Assembly (NCBI GenBank): GCA_020310875.1
Contig: CM035437.1
Span: 54,858,156 to 54,922,155, forward strand
DNA length: 64,000 nt
Direction: 5' to 3'
Origin: Ceratopteris richardii
Taxonomy: Eukaryota > Streptophyta > Polypodiopsida > Polypodiales > Pteridaceae
A program made the position numbers and the translations under genes. The notes under the pieces are model-generated. The model worked only from the letters and a program-made list of their open reading frames with translations, searched no databases and was not told the origin of the DNA. Positions 33,096 through 45,334 of this stretch are shown in pieces; the stretch's first letter is position 1, and each line of letters opens with the position of its first letter.

Positions 33096-33899
33096 GTGAA
33101 GAGTGGGCCACCATAATCCTACAAATAGTATGGCTTTGATTATCCTATCGGGGCCAAAATGACCACCTGCAACACCTTGGTGTGCAGTCTCTAGTATGGG
33201 AAAATAACCGCTTTCATGAACACATTGCCTTAGGTATCTGTCTCTTCCTCGTTTGTATAGATTATCACCAATAAGTGAATAGTCTTGAGCTTCTTGCTCT
33301 AGACTTCGTTGTCATGCTAAGGTCGTTCCTTGAGGGAATGTTTTCGTCCTCAAGTATGTCACTAAAGGTTCACTCCGTTCTAGTGTGAGAGACATATGAT
33401 ATAACATGGCATGTTCTACCAGTGGTCTTTCACAACAAACATGGCATTCTCTACACATCTTGTAGACATCTGCTTCCATGGAAGGCCAATATACTCCTAG
33501 TCTATGCAGAGTCTGCAATGTACAATGTTTCCAATGATGTTGCTTTAATGCACCTACATGTGCTAATTGCAACCAGTTTGCATGTTTTGATTCATCTAGA
33601 CAACAAGCAAGAATCTTTTGATTATCCTGTTTATATATACTTCCTGCTATTATTTGGTATCTTTGTGACTTGGTAATCTCTCCTTCCTTGATCCTTATCC
33701 TAGGATTCTTGGGTCCATATGTGAGAATAGGGACAATAGACTTAGCCCATTTTGGTACTATCTCAAGGTTAAACAAATATGCATCGGGTAATTCATCCTC
33801 TATTCCTTGAGGAGCTTCTCCTGAAGTTAATCTTGAGAGGTGGTCAGCTCTAAGGTGGGTCTTCCCTTTCCTGACTACTACTTCAAAGTCATACTCCAT
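33096..33899 (-). pseudogene. Duplicated integrase zinc-binding modules of Element 3
   Basis: Module 1: KWAKSIVPIL, IIAGSIYK, LAHVGALKQHH, CHVC (33899-33312 frame). Module 2: LERSEPLVTYL, LIGDNLYK, TAHQGVAGGHFG, CDVCQRTQ. All eight zinc ligands match Element 2, although the two copies differ at many other positions. A stop lies near 33310. Confidence 0.8.
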
Positions 33900-34088
33900 G
33901 AGTAATAGAAACCAACGTATCAGTCATCCAGTATTACAAGGCTTATTGACTAAGTACAGTAATGCTTGGTGATCCGTGAAGAACTTGAACTTATTCGCCA
34001 ACAAATAATGCCTGAATTTCTTTACTACGTAGACCATTCCTAATCCTTCTCGTTCCGTAGTGGTGTAATTTCTTTCTGCTACATTCAA

Positions 34089-34925
34089 CTATCTACTCGT
34101 GCAAGCTATGGGGAGATCTACATTACCTTCATTCGTGGGTTGTGCCAACACACATCCTATGGCATAGTTGGATGCATCCACATGTACATGGAATGGCTTG
34201 CTCCAATCTAGGGTTGTTAATATAGGTGCTGAGCACAAACGTCGTTTAAGTTCAATGAATGAATTTTCACATTCATCTGTCCATTCAAACTTGGTCAAAA
34301 GAGAGTACAAAGGCTTGGCTATGATTGCATACATATGTATGAATCATCTTTAATAACCGCAATGACCCATGAAAGCATGTACTTCTTTTACGTTGTTTGG
34401 CCTAGGTAGGTCTTCAATTACTTTCACTTTTTTCTCATCTGTCAAAATTATGTTCTTTGACACAATGTATCCTAGAATTTTGCCTTGGCTGACCATGAAA
34501 ATGCACTATTCTAGGTTCAGACAAACCTGATATTCTCGACATTTGTCAAATACTTGCCTTAGTTTTGGGATATGACTCTACCTCATATTCGGATGAGTAC
34601 ATATATCATCGACATAAACTTCCAAATCCTTGCATAGGAATTCCTTAAAAACATGACACATAAGTCGTTGGAAAGTAGCGGGTGCATTTGTCAGCCCAAA
34701 TGGCATCACATGAAATGCAAATATGCCCCATTCTGTGGCAAAATCCATCTTGTGTTGATCTTCTAGAGCAATGGCTACTTGATTATAGCCTGAGAAACCA
34801 TCAAGAAAGCTATAAACTTCCTTGCTTGCAACTCTTTCCAATAAATGTTCCGTGATAGGAAGAGGATAATTGTCTCTAATCGTGGTGGCATTAATATCCA
34901 TCGATGAGTATCCTCGTGCAACCAT
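34089..34925 (-). pseudogene. RT (C-terminal two thirds) and RNase H of Element 3
   Basis: INATTIRDNYPLPITEHLLERV, SFLDGFSGYNQVAIALED, VMPFGLTNAPATFQ, VYVDDIC, then CVLAQP of RNase H. The N-terminal RT block (SPIVVVPKKNGKLRVC) is absent because a deletion joins the linker at about 34925 to this point. Stops at about 34578 and 34088. Confidence 0.88.
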
Positions 34926-35043
34926 GATGGGTCTGATTCCAATGAGTGTATGTCTTATGGATGGTGTTCCATTGTATTTGTGGTAAATCTCGATGGGAAT
35001 AGTCTTTACGATTGACTTTAGTAGTCACTCCTCAATGTTACAA

Positions 35044-35304
35044 CTACAAAGAATTAGTTCCCCAATCTTGTACGATTTGCAACTGAAGCATGAATGGTCG
35101 TCCTAAAATCATCTCATAAGCATGATTTTTCCCAAAATCACAAATGGCAAAAGTATGCTCAAAGTCTACACCACAAGTGGTGAGAGATATGCCTTCTAGT
35201 AAGCCCAATGGCTTCTCTATATGTCCGTCAGCCATTTGTAGCTTCATCTTGGTGGATCTTAATGCTAGCTTACCCCAACGTGTCCATAAAGCAGTGGTAG
35301 CCAT
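35044..35304 (-). pseudogene. Protease 1 of Element 3
   Basis: ATTALWTRWGKLALRSTKMKLQMADGHIEKPLGLLEGI and MILGRPFMLQLQIVQDW align with protease 1 of Element 2. The active-site strand lies just before, at about 35305-35345, where LDSGAGVA-like residues read as L-G-A-G-V-A after a change. Confidence 0.82.
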
Positions 35305-35411
35305 GGCTACTCCGGCTCCTAAATGTAAGATGGCTTTGGTGGTGTAGCCCTTGTGGGTTATTGGAAGATAAGTGTTACCTTCCTCTCCCTTGCTTACATC
35401 TCTGATTCTTT

Positions 35412-36560
35412 CTACGGGTGTACCTTCTTGTGTGATCCCATCTGCGAGTGAGCAATAGTAATCTCAAGGAATTGGTTTGCTACAGGCTTCCACAATTCTA
35501 GTTTAATTTTTAACAATTCCTCTAGAGTGAGGTGGCATTGTACTTTAGTGTTCTTGATAACTTTGGTGTTTCTAGGGATTATCGATTCTTCATTCCTCAC
35601 TATTATTGTGGGTGCTCTCATGCTAATAGACTTGGCTTCCCAAGGTCCTGTGAACTGAGGTAATTCTTGCAAAGAATTGGATTCAAAATCTATGTGTTCA
35701 CTCAGTTGCTCTTCCTCTACATCATCGTAGATAGAGGGGATGTCGTGGGGAAATTGTTCTTGCAAGTCCTCTATTTCTTGAATAGGAGGATGGGTTCCTT
35801 GTTCTTTTCTCCACCTCTGTTCTTGGATTTCTCTTAGAAATTCATGTGAATACTTATGTATGGAAGACAGGTTGTCTTCACCCTCTGTATTGGGTACTTG
35901 AGACATGGATGGTGCATTCCTTTCCTATGTCTCCGAGACAATAGGGTTCCTATACTGATTTTTTTTCTCGTTGCTATTGACCAAGTATTCTAGCCTCTCT
36001 AGTAGGCCTTGAAAGTGTAATTTTGGTTTTGCCATGTTGTTCCAATTAAGATAACGAGAGGTTTCAAACATAGTTTGTGCTAATTCTACCATCTTGATGC
36101 AAAGTTTAGTTCTCTCAATTTCTAAATCCGCTCGTGGATACTTCTTACTCATTTCAGTTATCTGGGGTTCTTTTAATCTAGCCTAATATGCATGAAACGC
36201 CATATCTAGATCTTCTGGTATGGGTTCCGCTAGAACTGATCCTAATCTCTGAGCTAGGTTCTCCTGATTGGATTCTTGAGAAGTCAATTCTAGGATTTTG
36301 GCTCTGGATTCCTTTAAACTTCCTTCCAACTCAGTTATCTTTTTACTCCACTTTCTTTTAATTCTTTCTCTGGAATCTTTCCAAGATTTCATCTTTTTAT
36401 TACTAGACTCTCCAACTTCGCTAGTTGCAGCTACTTTTTCAGGATTAAGCTATTGGTTTTGTAAGAGCGCCTGGGCTCTTGTTATAGCTTGGATGGGCAT
36501 GTATGTAGGGTTAGATCCATCTGCGTTATGTACAATACCTATCACATTGATGGGTGTCAC
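35412..36560 (-). pseudogene. Gag-protease linker of Element 3
   Basis: Contains MKSWKDSRERIKRKWSKKI, RADLEIERTKLCIKMVELAQTMFE and FESNSLQELPQFTGPWEAKS, each matching 17300-18460 of Element 2. Stops separate the pieces, which otherwise keep one frame from 36392 to 35412. Confidence 0.8.
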
Positions 36561-38940
36561 TTTTGAAGCATTAGCAGGGTTCTTTGGACAATCTCTAATG
36601 ACATGCTCTTTACCACACTCGACACAAAAACCTCGTATGTTATAGTATTGTGAATGTCCTACTATCGAAGGATGTGGACAATCCTTTATGAAATGATCTC
36701 CTTGGCACCTAAAGCTGGTCCTCTAGGGCCCTATGGTCTTTGTTGTCTTAATTGGTATCGTGGATTAGGATTGGTATACATCACATTAGCATAATTGGGC
36801 TCCCAACTCGGTTCTAATGGTGGACTATCGTATTGATATGTTTCCACATGTTCCAGTGACTCCATGTAATATGCAGGTGGACTATCTACATGGGTTGAGT
36901 CAAAACTGTTAGAATTAGGGTCACGTTTAGTGATCAGGGGTGAAGAAGGCACTAAAGCCCTATTGAGGTTTTCTTCTACAGCCGCGTATTTGACTGAGAT
37001 GACATTCGCTGGTGGGGGTGGATGCTGAGCTAAAACAAGTTGTGGTCTCTATTGAGCCTGATAAAAATAATTTTTGAGGAGGCCTATAATAATGAGGCTG
37101 AGCATTGTATTGACCTTGATACCTACCTGGTTGGGGGTATGCTTGCGGGTAGTTCTATCGTACTACTTGTTTGTTGTATGGGCAGTCCTAAGCTATGTGA
37201 TTTGTATATCGTCTCTCAATCATACAATATTGGCCACTAGGGTTGGTTTGCAGGTGTGTTACATTGGGACACACATTTGCCATATGATCACCACCACAGG
37301 TGTAACAACGCTTGTTTGTTGTTTACCTAGGCATCTGCTTGCTAGAAACTCCTAGTTTTAGGGCCACTTGTTTTGCTAGGTGTTCTATCGAGCTAGACAA
37401 TTTTGAGGATGCTAGAGATGAACAATCTAAGTCCTTATAGACTTTTGAGAGTTCCAACTCATCTCCAAGGTTGTCCTCAATGTCTATACAAATTCTTACA
37501 CATTGTTCTAGCGTTTTGGGTTCCTTCAAGTATACATAGGAGCATAGTTTAGAGCTCAAGAGGCCATCTAAAAACAATGACACTTGCTTGGCCTCTGAGG
37601 GTAATTCTTGCATCGGACATCTTTCAACATATTGTCTAAACCTACATCCTAGAAGTTTGATTGATTCGTGAGGGGTTTGTTTGAAGCTATGAATCAATGA
37701 AGAAGTATCATGTCTGATTTCGCTTTTAGAGAATTATGTGATGAATGACTCTAACAAAATAATGAATATCTCTAAATTTTCTTTGTTGTAATGGTTGGAA
37801 CCAAGTTAAAGCCGTATTCTTTAACGTTACTCTAAACACATTATATTGCATAAACATGTCTTCTACTTGCTCTACTCGTAGCACTTGCTTAAATTCTGCA
37901 ACATGGTCATAGGGGTCTCCTATGCCATCAAAGTAGTTTTTCATTGACTTTACTAATTGAGTGGGTCTTAATATCCTTGGGTGTTCATGTGGTCTAGGTA
38001 GAGGAAAATCATCTCTACCACTGGTATCCTAGGTTCCCTTTGTCTTTCCACTCTATCGGTGTCCATGGTTGGTCTATCTCTCCCTATGGGGTGAGTGAAA
38101 CTTACTTCCAGTCTCTCTTTGTTCTTCTCTCTTTGAGTGCCATGGGCTGAGGATGTTCCAGCACCCTGATGGCTCGTGTTGAGATGGAGGGAAGAATAAA
38201 CCACCTCTCCATGTGTAGGTATTTCTTGCATTGTCTGGTATTACAAATACTCATTCTAAAGTATCATTCAGGTATACAACATTTCTAGGAGTATCTGGGT
38301 TCTTGAACTCATAAACCATGATGGATCCTACCTCACTAGGTTGTTCCATTATGTACCTCCAAAATGCTTCATCAGTTTCTTTATTCAGGAACAATTCTAT
38401 GCTTCTATTGTCCTGAGGGATCCATTCTGGGGTTAGTACTCTTGTCAGCACCGATTTCCCTCTAGGTGTCCTAGGTTCTTCTCCAAGTGGTTCTTTTCCT
38501 TGGGTTCTAGCTTCTACATTGATATGATTAGGTTGAGTACTTATGATGTACATTGTTTCTTCTTTGTCTATGTATGTGTCTCTCTCGAATTTCACCATTG
38601 GACGTTCCAATCCAATGGTTTGGTCACGATTGTGCAATTGCACCATTGATCTTTGCAAACCATTCTCATAGATGCGAGCATCTAAGTGATTGGTTCAGAC
38701 ATATTCTAATTGAGTTCTGTAGGGTCCTTCAGTTCTTTTGAGATATGTTATATTTAACCCTCCCTCTAGTCTTTCTGTGCTAAAAGCCATTTCTGATTCA
38801 CTGGTATCTGAGCCCAACTCGTAAGGGTAACTATTCAATTGTTGAGCCCACGAACATGCAGTAGTTCCTACACTTGCTTCTGATGATCTAAGGCTTCATC
38901 GGTCTGACTTACCTATATGCTTGCACGATCTGAGGTTCAT
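36561..38940 (-). pseudogene. gag of Element 3
   Basis: Starts MNLRS at 38940 as in Element 2. Shares the TPRGKSVLTRVLTPEWIPQD and SIMVYEFKNPDTP segments, the Gag core (NTALTWFQPLQQRKF, RFRQYVERCP, KQVSLFLDGLLSSKL) and zinc knuckles of the short CX2CX3HX4C type (CGGDH..., CQGDH..., CGKEH...). Several frameshifts and stops. Useful as the reference that shows what Element 2 codons were before its nonsense mutations. Confidence 0.85.
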
Positions 38941-40469
38941 GAATTTACTCCCTCAATCACTCAATACGCACTCTCATCATCAATGTCTCTTTGTTCTTTA
39001 TTGCTTGTTTCTTTTTTACTTCCCTTAAATTCTTGTCTTGTTTCAATGTATACTTCCGGAATCGACTTTCTATTGTGCTTTTGAGTTCTCGTTCCATCAG
39101 ACTTAAGTTCTTTCCTTTAGGTTTTCGTATTGCACACTTAAATCAATGATCAAGCACTTTGATATATACACCTTTAAGGGTCCCTTTCTTCCTTTGGCCA
39201 AATTTTAATGCCCCCTGGCTTTTTTGGTCTCACAAATGGGTCAACCTCAAATTATATTATCTAAAAATCAATGCATTCTTCTTGAAAAAATCACTTGAGG
39301 TCACGTAGAACTCGTAAAGAGCTTTCTAATGAGCTATTAAGCTCCAAAATCGGACTTCGAATGAAAAAGATATGAACGTTCACGCCCTCGGGGGTAAAAC
39401 TTGACAAACAGGTTTTTCTTCAATTATGAGCTAAGCAGTCTCCAATGAGCTTAATCACCCAAAAATTTTACTCAAAATAGCCTCAAAATTGCCCAAAAAA
39501 GTAAACCCTAAATTTGGCATTCTTGATGGACAATCGCGATGGTCTGGGACCGTCGCGATTGTCCAGGTTAACCGTCACGATGGCATGGTAGAATCGCGAT
39601 GGTCCGATGGTGCGAAGCATCATGATGGTCTGTCTATCGAGCAATCGTGATGGTGTGGGCCCATTGCGATGGTCAATGGTCAATGCAACCCTCACGATGG
39701 CGTGAGCCTGTCGCCATGGTCACGAGGCGCGATGGCTTTAGCCAATCGTGATGGTTCAAACTTGAAGTGTCACGATTGCGTAACTGGTATCGTCATGATG
39801 GTATAACTTGACACATGGCAGGGGATCGTCGTGATGACGTGGGCTAATCACGATGGCATGGGATCGGCTAGATTGCCGCAATGGTCAGTGACCGTCACGA
39901 TGGTTCAAGTGAACCGTCGCGATGGTCCGGTCGAGCCGTTGCGATGGCGTGAGCCAATCACGATGGTGTGACACAATCGCGATGGCATGAGCCCATCGCG
40001 ATGGTCCACCAAATTAATGATTTTCAAAATGCAATTGTGGATTCGTGTGTGCGCAAGGATTGCATATGCCGTGGTGAACTCACTTACCAAAAATTTCAAG
40101 TTTGGAAGACCATCGCGATGGTCTGACACACATGGCAGATTCTGACATAAAGTGGAATTCTCACCTTTTGGAAGCTTTCTTGCTGCTCTGGAGCATTGTA
40201 CGTGCAAGAAAACTCAAAAAAACACATGCACATACAAGCACAAAAGCTCTCTCTCTCTCACATGCGCAAATGAGGGGAAATGAGGAGGATGGGTGGATAT
40301 GGTGAATTTTTTGATTTTTTCAGAGTGGGAGAAGATGATGTGGTGGTGAAGGAGGAGTGTAGAGAAGATGAAAAACACAAAAAACTACTTAAAAACAACA
40401 ACAGAAATTGAAATTTTTACCTTCCAACGCCACTTCTTGCTATACTCTTACCATCACACATTCGTCCTA
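38941..40469 (-). other. Leader of Element 3 with ATCGCGAT array
   Basis: 1.5 kb between PBS and gag with no supported gene. About 20 copies of a tcgcgatgg/tcacgatgg motif (plus strand) lie between 39520 and 40120. The core ATCGCGAT equals that of the Element 2 array, but the flanking bases of the unit differ (GACCATCGCGATTG on the element strand). A CT/GA-rich stretch is at 40240-40440. Confidence 0.85.
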
Positions 40470-40494
40470 GACTCGATCCCCAGCAACGGTGCCA
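40470..40494 (-). other. Primer-binding site of Element 3, tRNA-Asp type
   Basis: Minus strand TGGCACCGTTGCTGGGGATC, one base different from that of Element 2, located eight bases from the LTR. Confidence 0.85.
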
Positions 40495-40501
40495 AATTTG
40501 G

Positions 40502-41067
40502 TGTTACTCCAGCACAATGGTAAGTACCACGTTAAGAAGCTCCACCTCCTTGATGTCAATCCGCGGAAGGGATAGGAGTGATTTGAAGATCGTGAATGCG
40601 AGATGTAGTGAGAGTGAAGGTGAGAAGCATAGAGATGCACACACACATACACACACATATGTAAGAGACAAGCAAGACGCAATGGAAGATAGGAAAATAG
40701 ACTCTATTGCTTAAGATCACCATTACAACTCAAAATAGCTCTAAGCTCTTCTCTACTCATACAAGCTAACCTCAAAAATGAGCTCTCTAGCTCTTTTTAT
40801 AGATTCTAGACTACTTTTGACTGGTTTCACATCTAGTGACTGGCATAGTTAAAAAATAGGTTCTAGGTGCTATTTGAAGGTCTAAACAAGGTCTAACATT
40901 ATCTAAAATTGGTAGGCTCGTTCTACCTAAGCTCCTCAAGCTCGAGGACTCCTCAGCTTGCACAAAATGGAGCTACTAATTACAAAGGTGTTTGTTCTAT
41001 GTTACATATGATACAAGAGTGATGAAAATCACTATTGATGAGGGTTTTGAAAAAGTATTATAAAACA
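40502..41067 (-). repeat. 5' LTR of Element 3
   Basis: On the minus strand it ends ...GGAGTAACA next to the PBS, has a TATA box (TATAAAAAG at 40793-40801), and shares stretches with the Element 2 LTR around the TATA and a gtgcaag..ggagtcc segment. The outer end (about 41067, TGTTTTATAA) is inferred from where copia A sequence resumes. Confidence 0.75.
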
Positions 41068-41074
41068 TATTTCT

Positions 41075-41825
41075 TTGAAAAAAATAATCCGCTTGGCCCA
41101 TTACTTCATTGATACTTCCTCATCGTCTGTGCCTCTGGCTACAACAAACACTATGAAAGAGGATATCAAAGCTCTCAAAGATAATCACACATGGGAGCTA
41201 GTGCCAAAGAAAGAAGGTATGAAGATTGTTCCAAACAAATGGGTGTTTAAAGTAAAGAGGAATGCTCATGGTTCACTAGCTAGACATAAAGCTAGATTGG
41301 TTGCCAAAGGATTTAAATAAACACAAGACATAGATTATGATGAAGTTTTCAGCCCAGTTGCAAAGATGGGAACAATTAGAACTTTAATAGCAATTAGTGC
41401 TTCAAGGAGGTGGCCATTATACCAACTCGACAGCAAAAAAAAATTTCTCAATGGAGAACCACAAGAAGAGGTATACATGAGTCAAGCGGTTGGATTTAAA
41501 GATGAATGCCATACAAACTTTTTTTGTAGGTTGAAGAAGGCACTTTATGGCTTGAAGCAAGCAACATGAGCATAGAATTAGAGATTGGTAGAGTATCTAA
41601 CTAAGTGTGGATACAACCCAAGTAAAGCAGATCCTTCATTGTACACGAAGAAGGAAGATAATAGAGAGGTATATATCTGCATATATGTTGATGATCTCCT
41701 CATGATAGGGAATGATGTTACATGGATTAAAGATATCAAAAGAAAGCTTGATAAGGACTTTAAAATTTTAGATCTCGGAGAGCTAAAATATTTTTTAGGA
41801 ATTGAAGTTGTTCATGGGAAAGGTG
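41075..41825 (+). pseudogene. RT of copia A, main part
   Basis: MKEDIKALKDNHTWELVP, NKWVFKVKRNAHGSLARHKARLVAKGF, LKKALYGLKQAT, YICIYVDDLLMIGND (Y-V-D-D) and LGELKYFLGIEVVHGKG. Stops at about 41318 and 41567. The last residues are cut at 41825 by Element B and continue at 52086. Confidence 0.9.
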
Positions 41826-42772
41826 TGTTAAACGCTTGTTCTAACTGTCAGAAGCGCGTTTAAACGAGAATTGGGTTCTTGGGAGTGGAAGGGGTCTGTA
41901 AAGACAGAGGCCCTATGCTTGTTTCCCAAAATTACGTCACAACACACAATATACCAACATTCAAGATTTTATCAGGAATTGGTATCTCATTCTCAATCTT
42001 TACGGTTCATCATTTTAACTCTATCAGAGTCTACCGAACACATTGTACCAGACTATCAGTATCGTAATACCGAATTAAATCAAAACCCTTTTTCCGAATA
42101 CACACTACTGTAACATTTAACAGTAGTTCAACCTTCACCGAACAGCGTTCACAAACAGACAAACCGAAGACACCAAAGACTCAACGGTTCAGACACACAG
42201 TGTTGAAGACTAATACCATTACTGTAGTCAAATCTCACCATACAAGTACAGATCTCAATACTGAGGACAACACAATCCTGCACAGCATTTTTTGGGACAC
42301 TACCACAGTTACACAGACTTCACCAACCAATTGGCAGAACATTCAAGAAGAAGGACACCACGATATACGTACTTAACCGAACAATCACCACAAAGATCCG
42401 TAGAACAACTCTCTCAAACAACAGTCCGACGATCTACTGGCTGTAAATAAAACTCACAGCCGCACAGAGATCGATAGACAACGAACACGGATACGTACAG
42501 TATACTCGGAATACTCAGGAATCAGACAAACAACACTACAGCAACCCGAACAAGTGTCGATAATACAACACAGAAATGAACACAGTACTCCAAATTAGCT
42601 AACTCGACACACAGTGACGACCACGACAATCACCCAGACAGACAATATGGTGATTCCACGAATCGTCACCCTGCATCTCTTTTACATTGCTATATATAAA
42701 GATTACAAATGTCTTTGTAACAACTTTTCGCACGTGCGAAACAAGATTCAGTTATACAGTTGCCAATCAACA
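41826..42772 (-). repeat. 3' LTR of Element B
   Basis: On the minus strand it begins TGTTGATTGGCAAC, lacking AGTCGGCCGCCG that is present in the 5' LTR, and ends CGTTTAACA. Small plus-strand ORFs here are duplicated in the other LTR and are not genes. Confidence 0.93.
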
Positions 42773-42788
42773 CTCTGGCACGCACGAT

Positions 42789-42799
42789 GGACTCGAACC
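42789..42799 (-). other. B-box-like motif upstream of the 3' LTR
   Basis: Minus strand GGTTCGAGTCC followed by ATCGTGCGTGCCAGAG and then the LTR. This equals Element 1 at 5546-5556. No purine tract is seen at this junction. Confidence 0.4.
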
Positions 42800-42816
42800 T
42801 GCAGGTTTTTACAAAA

Positions 42817-44979
42817 TTACTGCTCGTCTATAATGCCTTCTGAATACATGCTTCTGGCTAACCTAAAGGTTCGGGCAATTTTCTTCTTTAAAGTTTTTAG
42901 CATCTGTTTGAGAGTGTCCAGTTCTACTAGTTGTGCATCTATTCTTACAGAACTTAATGAAATAGCTTCGGTCAACAAAATTTCTGCTTGCGTCTGCAGA
43001 AAGGCTTCTTGTAAATAAAATTCATTCGAGAGCGCCGCATCTCTGGAAACTTTCATTTCTGCCACTTGTTGCTCCATCTTGCTTATCCTTTCTTTCTGAT
43101 TTTCCAGCTAATTCTCCCTTCTTTCAATTTCTTGATTCTGAAAATTTATGGTTCTGGAGTATGCATCCTTTTCGCTTCGGAGAGCTGTTATTAACTTCTC
43201 TATTTGAGCTTCCTTGGTCAAATAGTGTTTAAGCATGTTGTTGACATCTGATAAATTTTCGTTTGTTCTTTGAAGTTCTTCTTCTGTTTTCCTAGCTTGT
43301 CTCTGCTGCTCTTGGCTTTGCTGTACTACTTCGTGTAGCTGAACTCTGGTTTCTTCTAGTAAATTGCCTAAGGTGACTCTGGCATCTTCTTTATCTTGTA
43401 GGCCTTGCTTCAGCTGAATTATTTCGGCATTTGCAACATCTATTAACTTATCTTTTTCTTTGAGCTCCGCCAGCGTTGCATCTCTCTGACTGATAATCAC
43501 TTCCTGTTCGGCAATTCTGGCCTGTAATTCTCTAATCTGTTCATGTAGAATATGGTTTTCTGATTTGACTGCATCAATCTCTTCCTGTAGTGGAGTGATG
43601 TCTGCTTCTAGCATATCGACCTTATGTTGGAAATCATTTTTGATAGTATTGGTTGCCTCTTTCAATTGTATTGGTAAGTGTTGCGATAGATTGATCAGCA
43701 TCTGTCCCATATTTGCAAGCTCCGAAAATACTGGGAGTGTTGGAAGCGAAAGAAGAGAACGAGGTTGAGAAGAGGATTCTGTGAGAAGCTGTTGTGAGTT
43801 CGGTGGAGAATAGTTTGGGGATGAGGAAGACGAGGCAGTGAGTTCTTCAGTGAGGATGGGTGGAGTAGGGATAATGGGGTTAAGCGGAGGTTCCGGTGGT
43901 GGAGTGGGGAGAATAGAGTGAGCTTCTGTTACCTTTTCTGTTGTTTGTTGCGTTTCAACATTGTCGGCAGCTGTGGACTCGACTGCTTTCAGAAGTTTGT
44001 CGAAAACGTCTTTAATGATCTGTTCTTCATGTCTTTGCTTTTCCGGCTCTGATTGTTGCTACGATGCCTCTTGCGACAAGCTTGTTTTGGATTCAGTGTG
44101 ATCTTCCTGTTCTTGTTGTCCTTCTGAAGATTGTGCAGATGATTCGTGCTGCATAGACATTGCAGTGTCATGGAAAGTTTCTTCGTCCTGCTTCTCTTCT
44201 TCTTTGTCATCTTCTTTATTTCCTTCGACTGAACCCTGTACTTCACTTTCAGAGGAACTGATTCTAATTCGTTTCCAGCGGAAGAGTTGATTGAGTTCCT
44301 CTTCGTCTTCTTCATCATCTTCTAATAATTGAGCCGATTTTGCATGGTGCAGGACCGGGCCTCTGGGTGGTGGTTGTGCTGCAAGTATGGCCGGAAAAAG
44401 GAAAGAAATTATGTGTGGCAATCGCGATTTTGGAATTCCTCCCTTGTTTACCTGTTTGATTATTAAAACGCATTCCTTGTGAATGCGGTGGAAGAAGTAG
44501 GATGCAAAATTGACGGGTTCTCGAGCAGCTAAATCAATAGCGGAGTAGAAAGGCCTAGAGATGCCATAAGTTCGCTTCTGGAGGTTAAGAATGGCTACGA
44601 GGAATTGTAGTGCAGATCTCTCAGGTTCCGGTCGACATAGGATCACGTATTCGTTTGATGAATACCTAGGAAACAATTCTATCATTTTTGAGACTCGCAG
44701 ACTAGGGCCATTTTCTTGACCTTGCCGAGGGAGTTTAAACGCCTCAGCAAAAGCTTGGAACGTGATTATGGTTCGGGAGGGTAGTGATGTGATAGCCCAA
44801 CTTTACTTGTTGGCAGGTGTTTTAGCGATGGTGGCGATAATCTGGGCAAAAAACAGGTGGGATTTCACTGAATGCCACGGCAGTTCAGCGAAATTGGATA
44901 ACCCACGGGTGCGCAGAAACTCTCCTACCTCGGTAGGGAGTCCGTCACAGAAAGCGGCATAGTTTGCCAGAGCTTCCAT
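42817..44979 (-). pseudogene. Extra ORF of Element B: coiled-coil protein after pol
   Basis: One frame of 721 codons (including its final stop) from ATG 44979 (MEALANYAAF), interrupted by stops at 44801-44803, 44059-44061 and 43108-43110. The N-terminal 250 residues contain SALQFLVAILNLQKRTYGISRPFY and HECVLIIKQ, with a pattern like the plant mobile domain. An acidic stretch, a long P/S/T-rich stretch (about 43750-44050) and a coiled coil of over 250 residues (43710-42850) follow. No signal peptide or membrane helix. The overall plan (globular domain, acidic/Pro-rich hinge, coiled coil) resembles the third ORF of Element 2, though sequence similarity is weak. Confidence 0.8.
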
Positions 44980-45334
44980 GGTGCAAACGATGACAGCAAG
45001 CACAACACACAAACGCACAGGGTATACACAGTCACACAAATCACGCAAGCACAATAGCGGTTTTTGGCGAAACAGAGAAGGTTAAGTAGATGCGCTGCAG
45101 TGGAGAGCAATTAAAAATCATTAATCATCGTGCGACGTTGAGATGATAACTTCTTAACTTCGGTGTGCATGTATTAGTAGCTGGAAAGGGCAGAGCGGCT
45201 GTTGACATAACTAGGTATCAAAACGCGGATATTTACATACTTATTATTTTAAGTGCACAAAAACAAAAGGAAATAAAGGGAAAGAAAAAGAAAGAAAAGA
45301 GAATGTCAAAAGATGCGACCAACCGCGAAACGTT

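Larger units (their letters stand above)
31253..41067 (-). mobile_element. Element 3: Family I gypsy element (minus strand), 3' end missing
   Basis: From right to left: 5' LTR (40502-41067), tRNA-Asp PBS, leader with ATCGCGAT array, gag, protease 1, RT, RNase H, two zinc-binding modules, integrase and protease 2. The sequence matches Element 2 throughout at the protein level. The large third ORF and the 3' LTR are absent, and part of copia A integrase/linker is missing at the left junction, so a deletion has probably removed both. Many stops, plus a deletion joining protease 1 to the middle of RT. The left boundary (near 31253) is placed where copia A reading ends. Confidence 0.88.

Noticed and set aside
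42614..43018. 134-codon plus-strand ORF at the edge of Element B (and its LTR duplicate at 51915)
   Set aside because: It is antisense to the extra ORF and LTR. The similar reading in the other LTR reflects duplication, not conservation.
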